A DNA stretch of 64,000 nucleotides, taken from NCBI GenBank assembly GCA_033344915.1, contig JAWPML010000001.1, positions 1,298,369 through 1,362,368 on the forward strand, read 5' to 3'. Made by a program: the position numbers and the translations under genes. This document shows, one piece after another, positions 1 to 9,324 of this stretch. Position 1 is the stretch's first letter. The number at the start of each line of letters is the position of its first letter. The notes beneath the pieces are model-generated. The model was not told the DNA's origin and did no database searches. It worked only from the letters and a program-made list of their open reading frames with translations. This DNA is from Acidimicrobiales bacterium. Its GTDB lineage: Bacteria; Actinomycetota; Acidimicrobiia; Acidimicrobiales; Aldehydirespiratoraceae.

Positions 1-1
1 G

Positions 2-574
2 GACGCGGTCAGTTCGCTCGATCGCCTCGATGCGAGCCTGCTGCAGAACCTGCTCGTGACCCACGAGTCGTCCGGCCTGCTCATCCTCCCGGCCCCGCTC
101 GAGCCCGCCTTCGCGGACCAGATCGGCGCCACCGAGATGATGCAGATCGTGGAGGTGCTCCGGCGCTTCTGCAGCCACGTCATCGTGGACACGCCGGCCT
201 ACTTCAACGACGTGGTGCTCGGCATGATCGAGATCAGCGACGAGGTCATGCTCGTCGCCGGCATGGACATCCCGAACATCAAGAACGTGAAGATCGGTCT
301 GCAGACGCTGCGGCTGCTCAACACGCCGATGGAGAAGCTCCATCTGATCCTGAACCGGGCCAACTCGAAGGTGAAGCTCGACGTCACCGAGGTCGAACGG
401 ACGCTCCAGGTGAGTGCCGACATCCTCATCCCGAGCGACATCGTCGTGCCCCAGTCGGTCAACCGTGGTGTGCCCGTCGTCCAGAGCTCGCCCCGTTCCG
501 GCGTGGCGAAGTCCCTCGAGGAGCTCGCCAGCATGTTCCTTCCCGCCAACGCGGGCAAGGGACGCAAGAAGTAG
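2..574 (+). CDS. TadZ/CpaE-like pilus-assembly ATPase (5' end outside window)
   Basis: The reading frame is open from the first bases of the window, so the N-terminus (with the Walker A region expected for this MinD/ParA-like family) is missing. The visible part corresponds to the C-terminal half: a hydrophobic strand with VIVDTPAYFND, then VMLVAGMDIPNIKN and LILNRANSK, which match the switch II and base-recognition segments of CpaE/TadZ proteins. TadZ proteins position the Tad pilus machine at the membrane or pole. It lies 73 bases upstream of the tadA ATPase gene in the same direction, as in tad operons. The internal GTG at 56 is not the real start. The assignment rests on both family motifs and context. 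Confidence 0.85.
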   Translation, partial: DAVSSLDRLDASLLQNLLVTHESSGLLILPAPLEPAFADQIGATEMMQIVEVLRRFCSHVIVDTPAYFNDVVLGMIEISDEVMLVAGMDIPNIKNVKIGLQTLRLLNTPMEKLHLILNRANSKVKLDVTEVERTLQVSADILIPSDIVVPQSVNRGVPVVQSSPRSGVAKSLEELASMFLPANAGKGRKK

Positions 575-647
575 CCCGCCCGCCCTTTCCGAAGTCCAGA
601 GCCAACCACCGAATGCCGGGACCTGATCCCGGGAGGAATCGACGAAC

Positions 648-2069
648 ATGAGTCTCTACAAGCGTCTCCATGAGGTCCAGCAGGGGGCCGAAGAAGACAA
701 CGCCGCTTCCGGCGGTTCGGGTGGCGGCATCGCCGCTGCGGCCAAGGCCGCGCAGGCCGGCGGCACCGCCGCTCGGCGAGACCCCGTGCTCGACGAACTC
801 CGGCAGCGGATCCACCACAGCCTCATCGAAGAGCTGGGCCCGATCCTCTACGACAGTCGGCTCTCGGAAGAGGACCTCCGCAAGAAGGTCCACGAGCAGC
901 TCCACCATGCCCTCGCCCTTGAGCGGGCGCCCCTGTCGGCGTCCGACAAGGCGCAGCTGATCCAGGACGTCTCGGACGACATCCTCGGCTACGGCCCGAT
1001 CGACCCGCTCCTGCGGGACGACGACGTGTCGGAAATCATGGTGAACGGCCCCGACTCGGTCTACGTCGAGCGCAGCGGCAAGCTGTCGAAGGATCCGGTG
1101 ACCTTCGTCGACGAGGCGCATCTGCGTCGCATCATCGACAAGATCGTGGGTCAGGTCGGCCGTCGCATCGACGAGTCCACCCCGATGTGTGACGCCCGTC
1201 TGCCCGACGGTTCCCGTGTGAACGCGATCATCTCGCCGCTCACCATCGGCGGACCGTTCCTCACCATCCGTAAGTTCAAGGCCGATCCGCTTCAGGTCGA
1301 CGACCTGATCCGCTTCGGCACGATGGACGCCAACGCCGCCCGCTTCCTGCAGGCCTGCGTGGTCGGTCGACTGAACATGATCGTCTCCGGTGGTACCGGT
1401 ACCGGTAAGACGACGACCCTCAACGTCATGTCGTCGTTCATTCCGGAGGGCGAGCGCATCGTCACGGTGGAGGACGCCAAGGAGCTCCAGCTCCACCAGG
1501 ATCACGTGCTCTGCCTCGAGACCCGCCCGCCGAACATCGAAGGCCGGGGCGCCGTCTCCATCCGCGATCTCGTGAAGAACTCCCTGCGTATGCGGCCCGA
1601 CCGCATCGTCGTCGGTGAGTGTCGTGCCGGTGAGGCGTTGGACATGCTCCAGGCCATGAACACGGGCCACGACGGCTCGCTGACCACGGTCCACGCCAAC
1701 ACCCCGCGAGACACGCTCAGCCGTCTCGAGACCCTGACCCTCATGGCCGGCTTCGACCTGCCGGTGCGGGCGATCCGTGAACAGATGGCCTCGGCCATCG
1801 ACGTGATCGTGCAGATCGCCCGTCTGCGTGACGGCTCGCGTCGCATCACCCACATCACCGAGGTCCAGGGCATGGAGGGTGACGTGATCACGCTCCAGGA
1901 CATCTTCCTGTTCGACTTCAGCGCCGGTGTCGACGACAACGGCCGCTACCGCGGTGTGCTCAAGCCCACCGGTATCCGCCCCAAGTTCGCGGAGAAGCTC
2001 ACCGCCGAAGGCATCCGCCTCGGTCCGGAGACCTTCCAGCCGAACGGCGGGGGCATGGGGGCACAGTGA
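648..2069 (+). CDS. tadA: TadA/CpaF type IV pilus assembly ATPase
   Basis: This is a 473-residue secretion ATPase of the VirB11/PulE superfamily that powers Flp/Tad pilus assembly from the cytoplasmic face. It has a poorly conserved Gly/Ala-rich N-terminus (residues 20-45), an N-terminal domain with the DILGYGPIDPLL and EIMVNGPDSVYVE motifs (about 110-142), Walker A GGTGTGKTTT near residue 248, and the Walker B/His-box segment VVGECRAGEALDML followed by TTVHANTP (about 320-353). All catalytic motifs look intact. The ATG at 648 follows a GGAGG Shine-Dalgarno element 12 bases upstream. Its stop codon overlaps the start of tadB (GTGA), indicating translational coupling. Confidence 0.95.
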   Translation: MSLYKRLHEVQQGAEEDNAASGGSGGGIAAAAKAAQAGGTAARRDPVLDELRQRIHHSLIEELGPILYDSRLSEEDLRKKVHEQLHHALALERAPLSASDKAQLIQDVSDDILGYGPIDPLLRDDDVSEIMVNGPDSVYVERSGKLSKDPVTFVDEAHLRRIIDKIVGQVGRRIDESTPMCDARLPDGSRVNAIISPLTIGGPFLTIRKFKADPLQVDDLIRFGTMDANAARFLQACVVGRLNMIVSGGTGTGKTTTLNVMSSFIPEGERIVTVEDAKELQLHQDHVLCLETRPPNIEGRGAVSIRDLVKNSLRMRPDRIVVGECRAGEALDMLQAMNTGHDGSLTTVHANTPRDTLSRLETLTLMAGFDLPVRAIREQMASAIDVIVQIARLRDGSRRITHITEVQGMEGDVITLQDIFLFDFSAGVDDNGRYRGVLKPTGIRPKFAEKLTAEGIRLGPETFQPNGGGMGAQ

Positions 2070-4024
2070 CCTTCCGTTCCGCCTTCCGACTCCGCGGGAG
2101 CCGCGTCGCCGGGGTGTTCGCCGCGATCTTGATGATCATGGGCGGACTCCAGGTGTCGATCGCCGCGGCCCAGGACGACACCGAGGCCGAGGAAGCGGTC
2201 GCGCCGCCCGTCCTCATGCTCGTCGACACGGTCGACGACCCCTACGTGCTCGTCCGCTACGCCGTCGAGCCGACGACCGCGACCGTCACCATCTCGGGGA
2301 CGGACGCCGAGACCGGTTCGCCCGTGGCCATCGCCGACTCCGATCTGGCGGTCCAGACCGCCATCGTGATCGACAACAGTGCGGCCTCGGCCGAGCACCT
2401 CGACGCGTTCATCGACGCGGCCGAGGCCTACATCGCCGGCGCCGGGGAGAACGAGGAGATCTCGATCTGGACCACGGGCGGCGTCGCTCGGGTCCGTGTC
2501 GGCCTCAACGACGACCACGCCCGGACGGACGCGATCGTCGAGGGCATCGTGTCCGCCGCCGGCGGCAACATGCTCTTCGACGGCATCCGCAGCGCGGCTC
2601 TCGAACTCGGTTCGACCGGTGCCGGAGCGACCAACCTCCTGGTCCTCGCCGGTTCGATCGACGGCGGCTCGGTCGCCGACGCATCCGCCGCCCGTGGCGC
2701 GGCCCAGGCGGCCGACGCGTCGGGCTTCGCGGTCGCGGCCGACGAGTCCGTCGTCGGCTCCATGCGGGGCTTCGTGTCCTCCACCTACGGCGGCGCCTTC
2801 GCCGCCACCGAGGTCGCCGAGGAGATCGCCGGCTACGGCGGATCCGTTTCCCAGGTCGTCAACAACACCTGGCAGATTCCCTTCGAATCCGAGCAGATGG
2901 CCGATGCCAACCAGCTCACCGTCACCGTCGACGACACGTCGATCCGCGCCTCCTTCACGGCCGGTTCCACGACGTCGGGTGTGGCCCTCGCCCCGTTCGC
3001 GGAGCAGGGTGACAGCAATCTGCCCGGGCTCGGCTTCCTGCAGAGCGACACCGGCCGGATGCTCGGCGTGCTCTTCGGTGCCATCGCGGCGGGACTGGGT
3101 GCCTACGCGGTCGTCATGCTCACGCAGAAGGACGAGTCCGGACTCAAGAACGTGCTGCGGGCCTACGACGATCCGTACGGCCAGACCGTGGTCGAGGACG
3201 ACGGCGAGTCGGCCATGGCCCGGAGCGCGCTGCTCAAGCGTGCCGTCGAGATCACCGAGGGCCTGGCCGAGCGTCGAGGCATGCTCGCCCGCCTCGAGCA
3301 GACACTCGAGCAGGCGGACCTTCCCCTTCGCGCCGGTGAGGCACTCACCGCCGGCGCCGGTATCGCCGCCGCCTTCTTCGTGGTCGGCCTCCTGCTGACC
3401 GGCTCGTGGCCGGGCATGCTCGTCCTGGGCATCCTCGGCATCCTGGTGCCGGGTTTCCTGGTTCGCTTCAAGGCATCCAAGCGCCAGAAGGCGTTCATGT
3501 CGCAGCTCCCGGACACCCTCCAGCTGCTGTCGTCGACCCTCAAGGCCGGCTACTCGTTCATGCAGGGTGTGGAAGCCGTCTCCCAGGAGGTCGAGGACCC
3601 GATGGGTGGCGAACTCCGCCGCATCGTGACCGAGGCCCAGCTGGGCCGCCCGCTCGAAGAGGCCATGGACGCCTCCGCCGAGCGCATGGACTCGCCGGAC
3701 TTCGCCTGGGCCGTCATGGCCGTGAAGATCCAGCGGGAGGTCGGCGGCAACCTGTCGGAGCTCCTCCTCACCGTCGCCGAGACGATGACGGAACGCGAGC
3801 GCCTCCGTCGAGACGTCGCCACGCTGACCGCCGAAGGAAAGATGAGCGCCATCGTTCTCGGCGCCCTCCCGATCCTGCTCGGTCTCGCCATGTGGGGCAT
3901 CAACCCCACCTACATCAACACCCTCTTCACCGACGGCTTCGGCAAGGTGCTGCTGGGCATGTCCATCGTTGCGGCTCTCGCCGGCTTCGCATGGATGAAG
4001 AAGATCATCAACATCGACATCTGA
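2066..4024 (+). CDS. tadB: TadB-like platform protein with N-terminal secreted VWA-like domain
   Basis: The protein has 652 residues, about twice the length of ordinary TadB. Residues 1-35 look like a signal peptide ending at SIAAAQ. Residues about 95-265 form a von Willebrand A-like Rossmann domain (strand AIVIDNSAAS, then SIWTTG, then LLVLAGS). A membrane segment follows at about 332-352. The C-terminal half is a GspF/TadB platform: hydrophobic segments at about 428-465, the T2SSF domain at about 480-605, and final membrane helices at 597-645. The MIDAS site is degenerate: D103 and S105 are present, but the third position is Ala and the usual Thr and Asp of the other loops are replaced. The GTG start overlaps the tadA stop. 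The inferred topology puts the VWA domain outside the membrane, where it could touch the pilus or envelope. Confidence 0.85.
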   Translation: MTFRSAFRLRGSRVAGVFAAILMIMGGLQVSIAAAQDDTEAEEAVAPPVLMLVDTVDDPYVLVRYAVEPTTATVTISGTDAETGSPVAIADSDLAVQTAIVIDNSAASAEHLDAFIDAAEAYIAGAGENEEISIWTTGGVARVRVGLNDDHARTDAIVEGIVSAAGGNMLFDGIRSAALELGSTGAGATNLLVLAGSIDGGSVADASAARGAAQAADASGFAVAADESVVGSMRGFVSSTYGGAFAATEVAEEIAGYGGSVSQVVNNTWQIPFESEQMADANQLTVTVDDTSIRASFTAGSTTSGVALAPFAEQGDSNLPGLGFLQSDTGRMLGVLFGAIAAGLGAYAVVMLTQKDESGLKNVLRAYDDPYGQTVVEDDGESAMARSALLKRAVEITEGLAERRGMLARLEQTLEQADLPLRAGEALTAGAGIAAAFFVVGLLLTGSWPGMLVLGILGILVPGFLVRFKASKRQKAFMSQLPDTLQLLSSTLKAGYSFMQGVEAVSQEVEDPMGGELRRIVTEAQLGRPLEEAMDASAERMDSPDFAWAVMAVKIQREVGGNLSELLLTVAETMTERERLRRDVATLTAEGKMSAIVLGALPILLGLAMWGINPTYINTLFTDGFGKVLLGMSIVAALAGFAWMKKIINIDI

Positions 4025-4030
4025 GGCATC

Positions 4031-4960
4031 GTGTTCGATCTGTCACCCCAAATCGCAACGGCCCTGTTCGGCGGCGGCATCGCCCTCGCCATCTGGGCAA
4101 TCGCCTCGCAGGCGCACGAGAAGTCGGTCGTTCGCGACTCGCTTCGGGCGCTCGAGGACTATGAGGTCGAGTCGGTCCGCGATCAGGAGCTCCTGAACCC
4201 GCTCGCCCAGCGGGCGCTGCTCCCGATCCTCGGTGCGCTCACGTCACTCGGTCGGCGCCTGACGCCGGTCGGCTACATCGACGGTGTCCGTCACAAGTTC
4301 GTCCTCTCGGGGCGTCCGCAGACGGAGGTCATCGATCGCTTCCTCGCGATGCGCGTGGTCACCGTCGTGATGGTGCCCGTCGCGTTCTACGTCTTCTACA
4401 TCTGGAACCCGATCGGCCTCGGCGGCACGACCCAGCTCGGCGTGACCGCGCTGGCGTGTCTGCTCCTGATCGTCGGCCCCGATGCCCAGCTCAACCGGGC
4501 GGTCGAGGATCGCCAGAAGCAGATCCTTCGAGGACTGCCGGACATCATCGACCTCCTGGTGATCTCCGTGGAGGCCGGACTCGGTTTCGAGCAGGCCCTC
4601 CAGCGCACGATCGTCAGTGTCCCGGGCTCGCTCAGCGACGAGTTCGCCCGCATGCTCGGTGAGGTCCGCGCCGGTTCGACCCGGGCCGAGGCGATGCGGG
4701 CCATGGACGCCCGCATCGAGGTCTCCGAGGTCCGCAGCTTCGTGCTGGCGATCCTCCAGGCCGACACGTTCGGTGTCTCCATCGGTCGTGTGCTTCGCGG
4801 CCAGGCCGAGGAGATGCGTATCAAGCGTCGTCAGATCGCGCAGGAAAAGGCGCAGAAGGCGCCCGTCAAGATGCTGATCCCGATGGTGTTCTGCATCTTC
4901 CCGGCGCTCTTCACGATCGTGCTGGGTCCGGCCGTGATCCGGATCATGAACAACTTCTGA
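4031..4960 (+). CDS. tadC: TadC-like pilus inner-membrane platform protein
   Basis: This 309-residue polytopic protein is the second GspF-family platform component of a Tad pilus and presumably pairs with TadB. Visible features are an N-terminal helix (about 8-25), paired helices at about 110-155, a T2SSF domain with LPDIIDLLVISVEAGLGFEQAL (key residues P, D, L, E, A, G) at about 175-200, and a C-terminal helix containing MLIPMVFCIFPALF. The GTG start lies six bases after the tadB stop, so the two are almost certainly co-transcribed. Length and motif order are normal for the family. Confidence 0.92.
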   Translation: MFDLSPQIATALFGGGIALAIWAIASQAHEKSVVRDSLRALEDYEVESVRDQELLNPLAQRALLPILGALTSLGRRLTPVGYIDGVRHKFVLSGRPQTEVIDRFLAMRVVTVVMVPVAFYVFYIWNPIGLGGTTQLGVTALACLLLIVGPDAQLNRAVEDRQKQILRGLPDIIDLLVISVEAGLGFEQALQRTIVSVPGSLSDEFARMLGEVRAGSTRAEAMRAMDARIEVSEVRSFVLAILQADTFGVSIGRVLRGQAEEMRIKRRQIAQEKAQKAPVKMLIPMVFCIFPALFTIVLGPAVIRIMNNF

Positions 4961-4979
4961 CGTTTCCGTCGAGTCGATC

Positions 4980-6422
4980 ATGACCTCCACCGAGCCGACG
5001 CAGGAGTCGCCGGCTCCCCGGTTCCCGTTGAACCTGGGCGTGCTCTTCGGCTTCGCCATGGCCCTCGTGGGCATGGGCTTCGGGGCGACCCGCATCTCGG
5101 ACAACAGCTTCCTGACGCACCTGGCCACCGGCCGGGAGATGTTCGACGGCGGCTCGTTGCGCATCGTGCGCGAGGACGTCTTCACCTGGACGTCCGGCGG
5201 CGACAGCGTCGTCGTCCAGTCCTGGCTCGCGTCGCTCGTCTACGGGCTGGTCGACGAGATCGCCGGCTTCCACGGGCTCCGCCTGCTCACCGCGGTGCTC
5301 GCGGCCGCGCTCGCGGCGATCGCCTGGCGCCTCACGGCCGCCCAGCCCAGCATCGTCACCCGGCTCGCGATCATGGTGCCGCTGCTCGCCATCGGTTTCG
5401 TCAACTGGTCCGAGCGGCCGTTGCTCATCGCCTTCGTGCTCTTCGGGGCCACGATGCTCGTGGCCGAGGGCGACGGTCGCCCGCGATGGCTCGCGGTCAT
5501 CGGTGCGTTGTGGATCAACGTCCACGGCAGCTGGCCGCTGGGCATCGTCTATCTCGTCGCCCGCGGCTTCGGCGCGTTCGCCGACCGCGAGGACTGGCGC
5601 CGCGAGCGCGACGGCGTGGTCGCGCTCGGGGCCGGAATGCTCGTCGGCGGGGTGGTCAATCCCTACGGCCCGGCACTGCTGTTCTTCCCGCTCGAGCTCC
5701 TCGGCCGCCAGGAGGTCCTGGCCCACGTCGTCGAATGGCAGTCGCCCGAGTTCGATCGACTCTGGACCCGGGCGTTCCTGGTGATGGTGGCAGCCGTCGT
5801 CGTGGCGCTCATGCGGCGGCCGCGCTGGCGTGACGCCGTGCCCGCGCTCGTCTTTCTCGCCGCGGCGCTCGTGGGGCGACGCAACATCGCCCTCGCGTCG
5901 CTGGTCATGCTGCCCGTCCTGGCCCGGGGTCTCCCCGCGATCGGTCGCCTGGGCGCGGCGTACACCACCGATGCCGTGCGTCGTGCCGTGCCGCTCCTGG
6001 CGGTGCTGCTCGTCGCGGTTCCCCTGCTCGCGATGGACCGGCCCCATGTCGACGTCTCCCGCTTCCCCGAGGATGCCGTCACCGCCATGGAGGACGAGCT
6101 CGACCTCGTCCCGGGCGAGACCCGGATCATCCACCAGGACTTCGTCGGGAACTATCTGGGGGCGCGCTACGGCGATGCCCGCGCCGCGTGGATCGACGAC
6201 CGCTTCGAGCTCCACGACCCCTCCTTGGTGGAGGACTACATCACGCTGCTCGACGGCGACCCCGCCTGGTCGACGGTCCTCGACCGCTACGAGGCCGAGG
6301 CGATCCTCTGGCCGTCCGACGGGGTCCTCGTGGAGCTCGCCACCGGCATCGGCGGATGGACGCCGGTGTGGTCCGACGACGACTGGACGGTGCTCTGCAA
6401 CCCGGCCCGGAGGCTCTGTTGA
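4980..6422 (+). CDS. Polytopic membrane protein of unknown function
   Basis: This 480-residue protein has roughly ten hydrophobic segments between residues about 15 and 345 and a soluble C-terminal domain of about 110 residues (motifs TRIIHQDFVGNYLG and WIDDRFELHD). The layout of many helices plus a small extracytoplasmic tail resembles GT-C-fold glycosyltransferases and related uncharacterised actinobacterial membrane proteins, but no catalytic motif is secure. It starts 19 bases after tadC and probably belongs to that transcript. A role in glycosylating or anchoring the pilus is a guess from position only. Confidence 0.6.
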   Translation: MTSTEPTQESPAPRFPLNLGVLFGFAMALVGMGFGATRISDNSFLTHLATGREMFDGGSLRIVREDVFTWTSGGDSVVVQSWLASLVYGLVDEIAGFHGLRLLTAVLAAALAAIAWRLTAAQPSIVTRLAIMVPLLAIGFVNWSERPLLIAFVLFGATMLVAEGDGRPRWLAVIGALWINVHGSWPLGIVYLVARGFGAFADREDWRRERDGVVALGAGMLVGGVVNPYGPALLFFPLELLGRQEVLAHVVEWQSPEFDRLWTRAFLVMVAAVVVALMRRPRWRDAVPALVFLAAALVGRRNIALASLVMLPVLARGLPAIGRLGAAYTTDAVRRAVPLLAVLLVAVPLLAMDRPHVDVSRFPEDAVTAMEDELDLVPGETRIIHQDFVGNYLGARYGDARAAWIDDRFELHDPSLVEDYITLLDGDPAWSTVLDRYEAEAILWPSDGVLVELATGIGGWTPVWSDDDWTVLCNPARRLC

Positions 6423-6517
6423 CTTGCGGGGCGCAACTCCTTTCTCCGGCCCTTCCGCTGCCGATGGGAACAGCCCCACAGGCGTGGACCGACTTCCCGG
6501 GGTGAGACGTGGACATC

Positions 6518-8332
6518 ATGAGTGATCTCAAGACGCCGAACGAGGCGTCTCCGGCCGACGCAGAGCGCCTGCGTAAGCCGTCGAGTCACCGGGCCAACTC
6601 CTGGCTGCGTCCTCTTGCCCGCATCGGCCGGGCCAGCGACGGCTACGAGGGCCCGACGCCGGGACCGGCCATGGTCGACCGCGTCGACCGGCTGGCCAGC
6701 TTCGCGCCGGCGATCCTCGCGATCCGTTGGGGTATGACGGCGGTCTCGCTCGCCCTCTCGGGGACCGCCTTCGTCAACTCGGACTGGGAGGTCGTGCTGT
6801 GGTGCATGGGCCTCGTGAGCTACACGGTGATCCGCACGATCACCCCGCTGCGCTACAACGGCGACGTCCGCTCGCTCATCCAGGTCTTCTTCGAGATCGC
6901 CCTCCACGTCGCGGCGGTCGCCTCCACCGACTACTGGGAGTCGCCGTTCGTCTTCTCGCTGATGACGGCGATCATCGTCGCCGGCTTCGCCCGCGGCTTC
7001 GGCTTCGGCCTGCGGATCGCGATCGGTGCCGCGCTCGCGCTGGCGCTGGGTGACGCCGCCCGGGCGGGCTACGAGCTCCAGGACCTCCGCGTCTCGCTCC
7101 AGTGGTCGGCCGTCCTCCTCCTCGTGGGCGTGGTCGCCGGCTACGCCCGGCGGATCAGCGGCGAAGCCGATCTCCAGCACTCGCTCGCCCTCGATCGCCT
7201 CGACCGGCTCTCCGATGCGAATGCGCTGCTCTTCTCGCTGCACCGCGTCGCCCAGACGCTGCCGGCGTCGCTCGACCTCGGTGACGTGCTCGACACCACC
7301 GTCGCCCGCCTTCGCGGCCTCGTCGACTTCGACGCCGTCGCCGTGCTCGTCTTCGACGACACCGATGCCAGCTGGCAGGTCATCCGCCGGGAGGGGGCGG
7401 CCTTGCCGAGTCGTCTCGGCCCGACCGAGCTGCCGCGACCACTCATGGACGCGATGTCGTCCAACCGCATGGTCGAGGAGCCCGACCTGAGCCAGCCCCG
7501 CGGCCCGGGCATCTCGCCGATGTCGTCCTCGGGCATCTACACGGTACTCCCGGCTCGCGGCTCGATCATCGGGCTGCTGGCCGTCGAGTCCCGGCAGCCC
7601 AACGCCTTCGGTCGACGTGACATCGAACTCCTGAACGGCTTCGTCGAGCCGGTCGCGCTCGCGATCGACAACGCCCGCTGGTTCGCCCGTCTGCGGACGG
7701 TCGGCGCCGACGAGGAGCGCACCCGCATCGCCCGCGATCTCCACGACAACATCGGTCAGTCGCTCGCCTATCTGGCGTTCGAACTCGATCGTCTGGTCAG
7801 CAAGAACGCGAAGGAAGAGGACCTGGGCGGCTCGCTCGAGCAGCTGCGCAGCGATCTCCGCGGTGTCATCGGCGAGGTCCGCGACACGCTCTACGACCTG
7901 CGCACCGATGTGTCCGACCAGCTCGAGATCGGCGAGGTGCTCGAACAGTTCGGGGCCCGGGTCATGGAACGCACGGACCTCGACATCCGCGTCTACGCCG
8001 ATCGGAGCGGGCCCCGTCTGCCGCTGCTCCAGGAGCGGGAGATGTGGCGGATCGCCCAGGAGGCGATCGTCAACGTCGAACGCCACGCCGAAGCCAACGG
8101 CGTCGCCATCCGCTGGCGCTGCGACGGCGAAGCCGCCGCCCTCGAGATCGCCGACGACGGCAAGGGATTCCCGGTCGGGAAGGCCGGCCGGATCGACTCC
8201 TACGGGATCATGGGGATGCGCGAACGAGCGTCCTCCATCGGCGCCACGCTCGAGCTGCACACCGAGGAAGGACGCGGCACCGTCGTGCGCTGCTTCCTCG
8301 CCGCCGACCGCAACGCAGGACGGCGTTCGTGA
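6518..8332 (+). CDS. Membrane-bound NarL-type sensor histidine kinase with GAF domain
   Basis: The order is a short cytoplasmic N-terminus, about five or six membrane helices (residues about 65-210), a GAF domain (about 245-390), a HisKA_3 dimerisation/phosphoacceptor helix with TRIARDLHDNIGQSLAYLAF, and a HATPase_c domain (NVERHAEAN N-box, ADDGKGF G1 box, SYGIMGMRERA G2 box). The conserved His, Asn and Gly residues are present, so it should be active. The ATG at 6518 is preferred over the in-frame GTG at 6509 because the GGTGAG element at 6501 is too close to the GTG. The cognate regulator follows 133 bases downstream. Confidence 0.9.
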   Translation: MSDLKTPNEASPADAERLRKPSSHRANSWLRPLARIGRASDGYEGPTPGPAMVDRVDRLASFAPAILAIRWGMTAVSLALSGTAFVNSDWEVVLWCMGLVSYTVIRTITPLRYNGDVRSLIQVFFEIALHVAAVASTDYWESPFVFSLMTAIIVAGFARGFGFGLRIAIGAALALALGDAARAGYELQDLRVSLQWSAVLLLVGVVAGYARRISGEADLQHSLALDRLDRLSDANALLFSLHRVAQTLPASLDLGDVLDTTVARLRGLVDFDAVAVLVFDDTDASWQVIRREGAALPSRLGPTELPRPLMDAMSSNRMVEEPDLSQPRGPGISPMSSSGIYTVLPARGSIIGLLAVESRQPNAFGRRDIELLNGFVEPVALAIDNARWFARLRTVGADEERTRIARDLHDNIGQSLAYLAFELDRLVSKNAKEEDLGGSLEQLRSDLRGVIGEVRDTLYDLRTDVSDQLEIGEVLEQFGARVMERTDLDIRVYADRSGPRLPLLQEREMWRIAQEAIVNVERHAEANGVAIRWRCDGEAAALEIADDGKGFPVGKAGRIDSYGIMGMRERASSIGATLELHTEEGRGTVVRCFLAADRNAGRRS

Positions 8333-8465
8333 CGCGGCGCGACCACGCCGTGCCCGGATTGCCTAATGAAGTGGTCCGGACGACCGATGGATTCTCGGGC
8401 CGGAGAGGGCCCACTGACACATGGCGGCCACCCTGGTCGCCGACGTATCGAGGAAATCAGGCACG

Positions 8466-9110
8466 ATGACCATTCGATTGATGCTCGCTGATGACCACCG
8501 GATGCTCCGGGAGGGACTCAGCCGTTCGATGTCCGAACATGGTTTCGACGTCGTCGGGGAGGCCCGCGACGGTGTGGAAGCCGTCAACATGGCGTACTCC
8601 CTCACGCCGGACGTCGTGCTGATGGATGTCTCGATGCCGGAGATGGACGGCGTGGAGGCATGCCGCCAGGTCCGCATGGCCGTCCCCGGCACCAAGGTCG
8701 TGATGCTGACGATGCACGCCGATCAGGACGTGCTGGCCAACGCCATTCGTGCCGGCGCCTGCGGCTATCTCGTCAAGGACTGCTCGACCGAGGAGATCGC
8801 CGACGCCGTCCGCATGGCTTCCAACGGCGACACCGCCCTCTCACCCCAACTCGCCGCCTCGATGCTCGACGAAGTCCGCAAGCTCGACCAGGCCCCCACC
8901 CGCGAGGACCGTGTGGTCACGAAGCGCGAAGAGGAAGTGCTCCAGCTCATCGCCGACGGCTGCTCCACGTCCGAGGTCGCCGAACAGATGTACATCAGCC
9001 AGAAGACGGTGAAGAACCACCTCGCCTCGATCTACCAGAAGCTGGATGCCCGGGACCGCACGCAGGCCGTGCTCCAGGCGGTGCGGATGGGCATCGTCTC
9101 CCTCGAGTAG
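8466..9110 (+). CDS. NarL/LuxR-family response regulator
   Basis: This 214-residue regulator has a receiver domain (acidic pair D9-D10, phosphoacceptor D54 in VLMDVSMPEMDG, the Lys in YLVKD) and a C-terminal LuxR HTH (TKREEEVLQLIADGCSTSEV, then SQKTVKNHLASIYQKL). The ATG at 8466 is chosen over the upstream in-frame ATG at 8421 because AGGAAA lies ten bases before it and the receiver fold begins immediately. It is the natural partner of the kinase upstream. It lies between the tad genes and the prepilin gene, which suggests control of the pilus, although this is inference. Confidence 0.92.
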   Translation: MTIRLMLADDHRMLREGLSRSMSEHGFDVVGEARDGVEAVNMAYSLTPDVVLMDVSMPEMDGVEACRQVRMAVPGTKVVMLTMHADQDVLANAIRAGACGYLVKDCSTEEIADAVRMASNGDTALSPQLAASMLDEVRKLDQAPTREDRVVTKREEEVLQLIADGCSTSEVAEQMYISQKTVKNHLASIYQKLDARDRTQAVLQAVRMGIVSLE

Positions 9111-9154
9111 TCGACCTCGGCCGGAGACTCTCCTCTCCACGAACGTGATGCGGG

Positions 9155-9172
9155 ACCGCCCTCCGGGGCGGT
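9155..9172 (+). terminator. Hairpin terminator after the response regulator gene
   Basis: A perfect 7-bp stem ACCGCCC / GGGCGGT closes a TCCG tetraloop and is followed by TTTCG. It begins 44 bases after the regulator stop. The T tract is short, so termination strength is uncertain. Confidence 0.6.
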
Positions 9173-9184
9173 TTCGCCGTTTTC

Positions 9185-9258
9185 GGCCCACCTGGGCCGT
9201 TCGGCCGGGGTCATGGGCCGTGGGTCCCATGCGATGGGTCGAACGGGCCATCTAGGCC
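9185..9258 (+). promoter_or_regulatory. Palindrome-rich leader upstream of the prepilin gene (region A)
   Basis: The gap between regulator and prepilin genes contains a palindrome GGCCCA-CC-TGGGCC (9185-9198), CATGGGCCGTG (9212-9222), GATGGGTC (9233-9240) and a GAACGGGCCAT block ending in GGCC (9241-9258). ATGGG at 9213 and CCCAT at 9226 can also pair. The same blocks occur in the same order upstream of the sugar transferase gene near 17.7 kb. They may be operator sites or part of a structured leader RNA. No protein ligand can be named. Confidence 0.55.
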
Positions 9259-9324
9259 GTTTGCCCCAGTGACGAAAACAACGGTGACAGAGACCGACCA
9301 GTTTCGAGCGGGAGTCCGACCCTC

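Noticed and set aside
459-1853. 464-codon minus-strand frame opposite tadA
   Set aside because: His/Asp/Arg/Val-rich low-complexity composition typical of a shadow frame in high-GC DNA; tadA has full family motifs.
6287-8260. 657-codon minus-strand frame opposite the histidine kinase
   Set aside because: It overlaps a complete kinase, has shadow-type composition and no plausible start.
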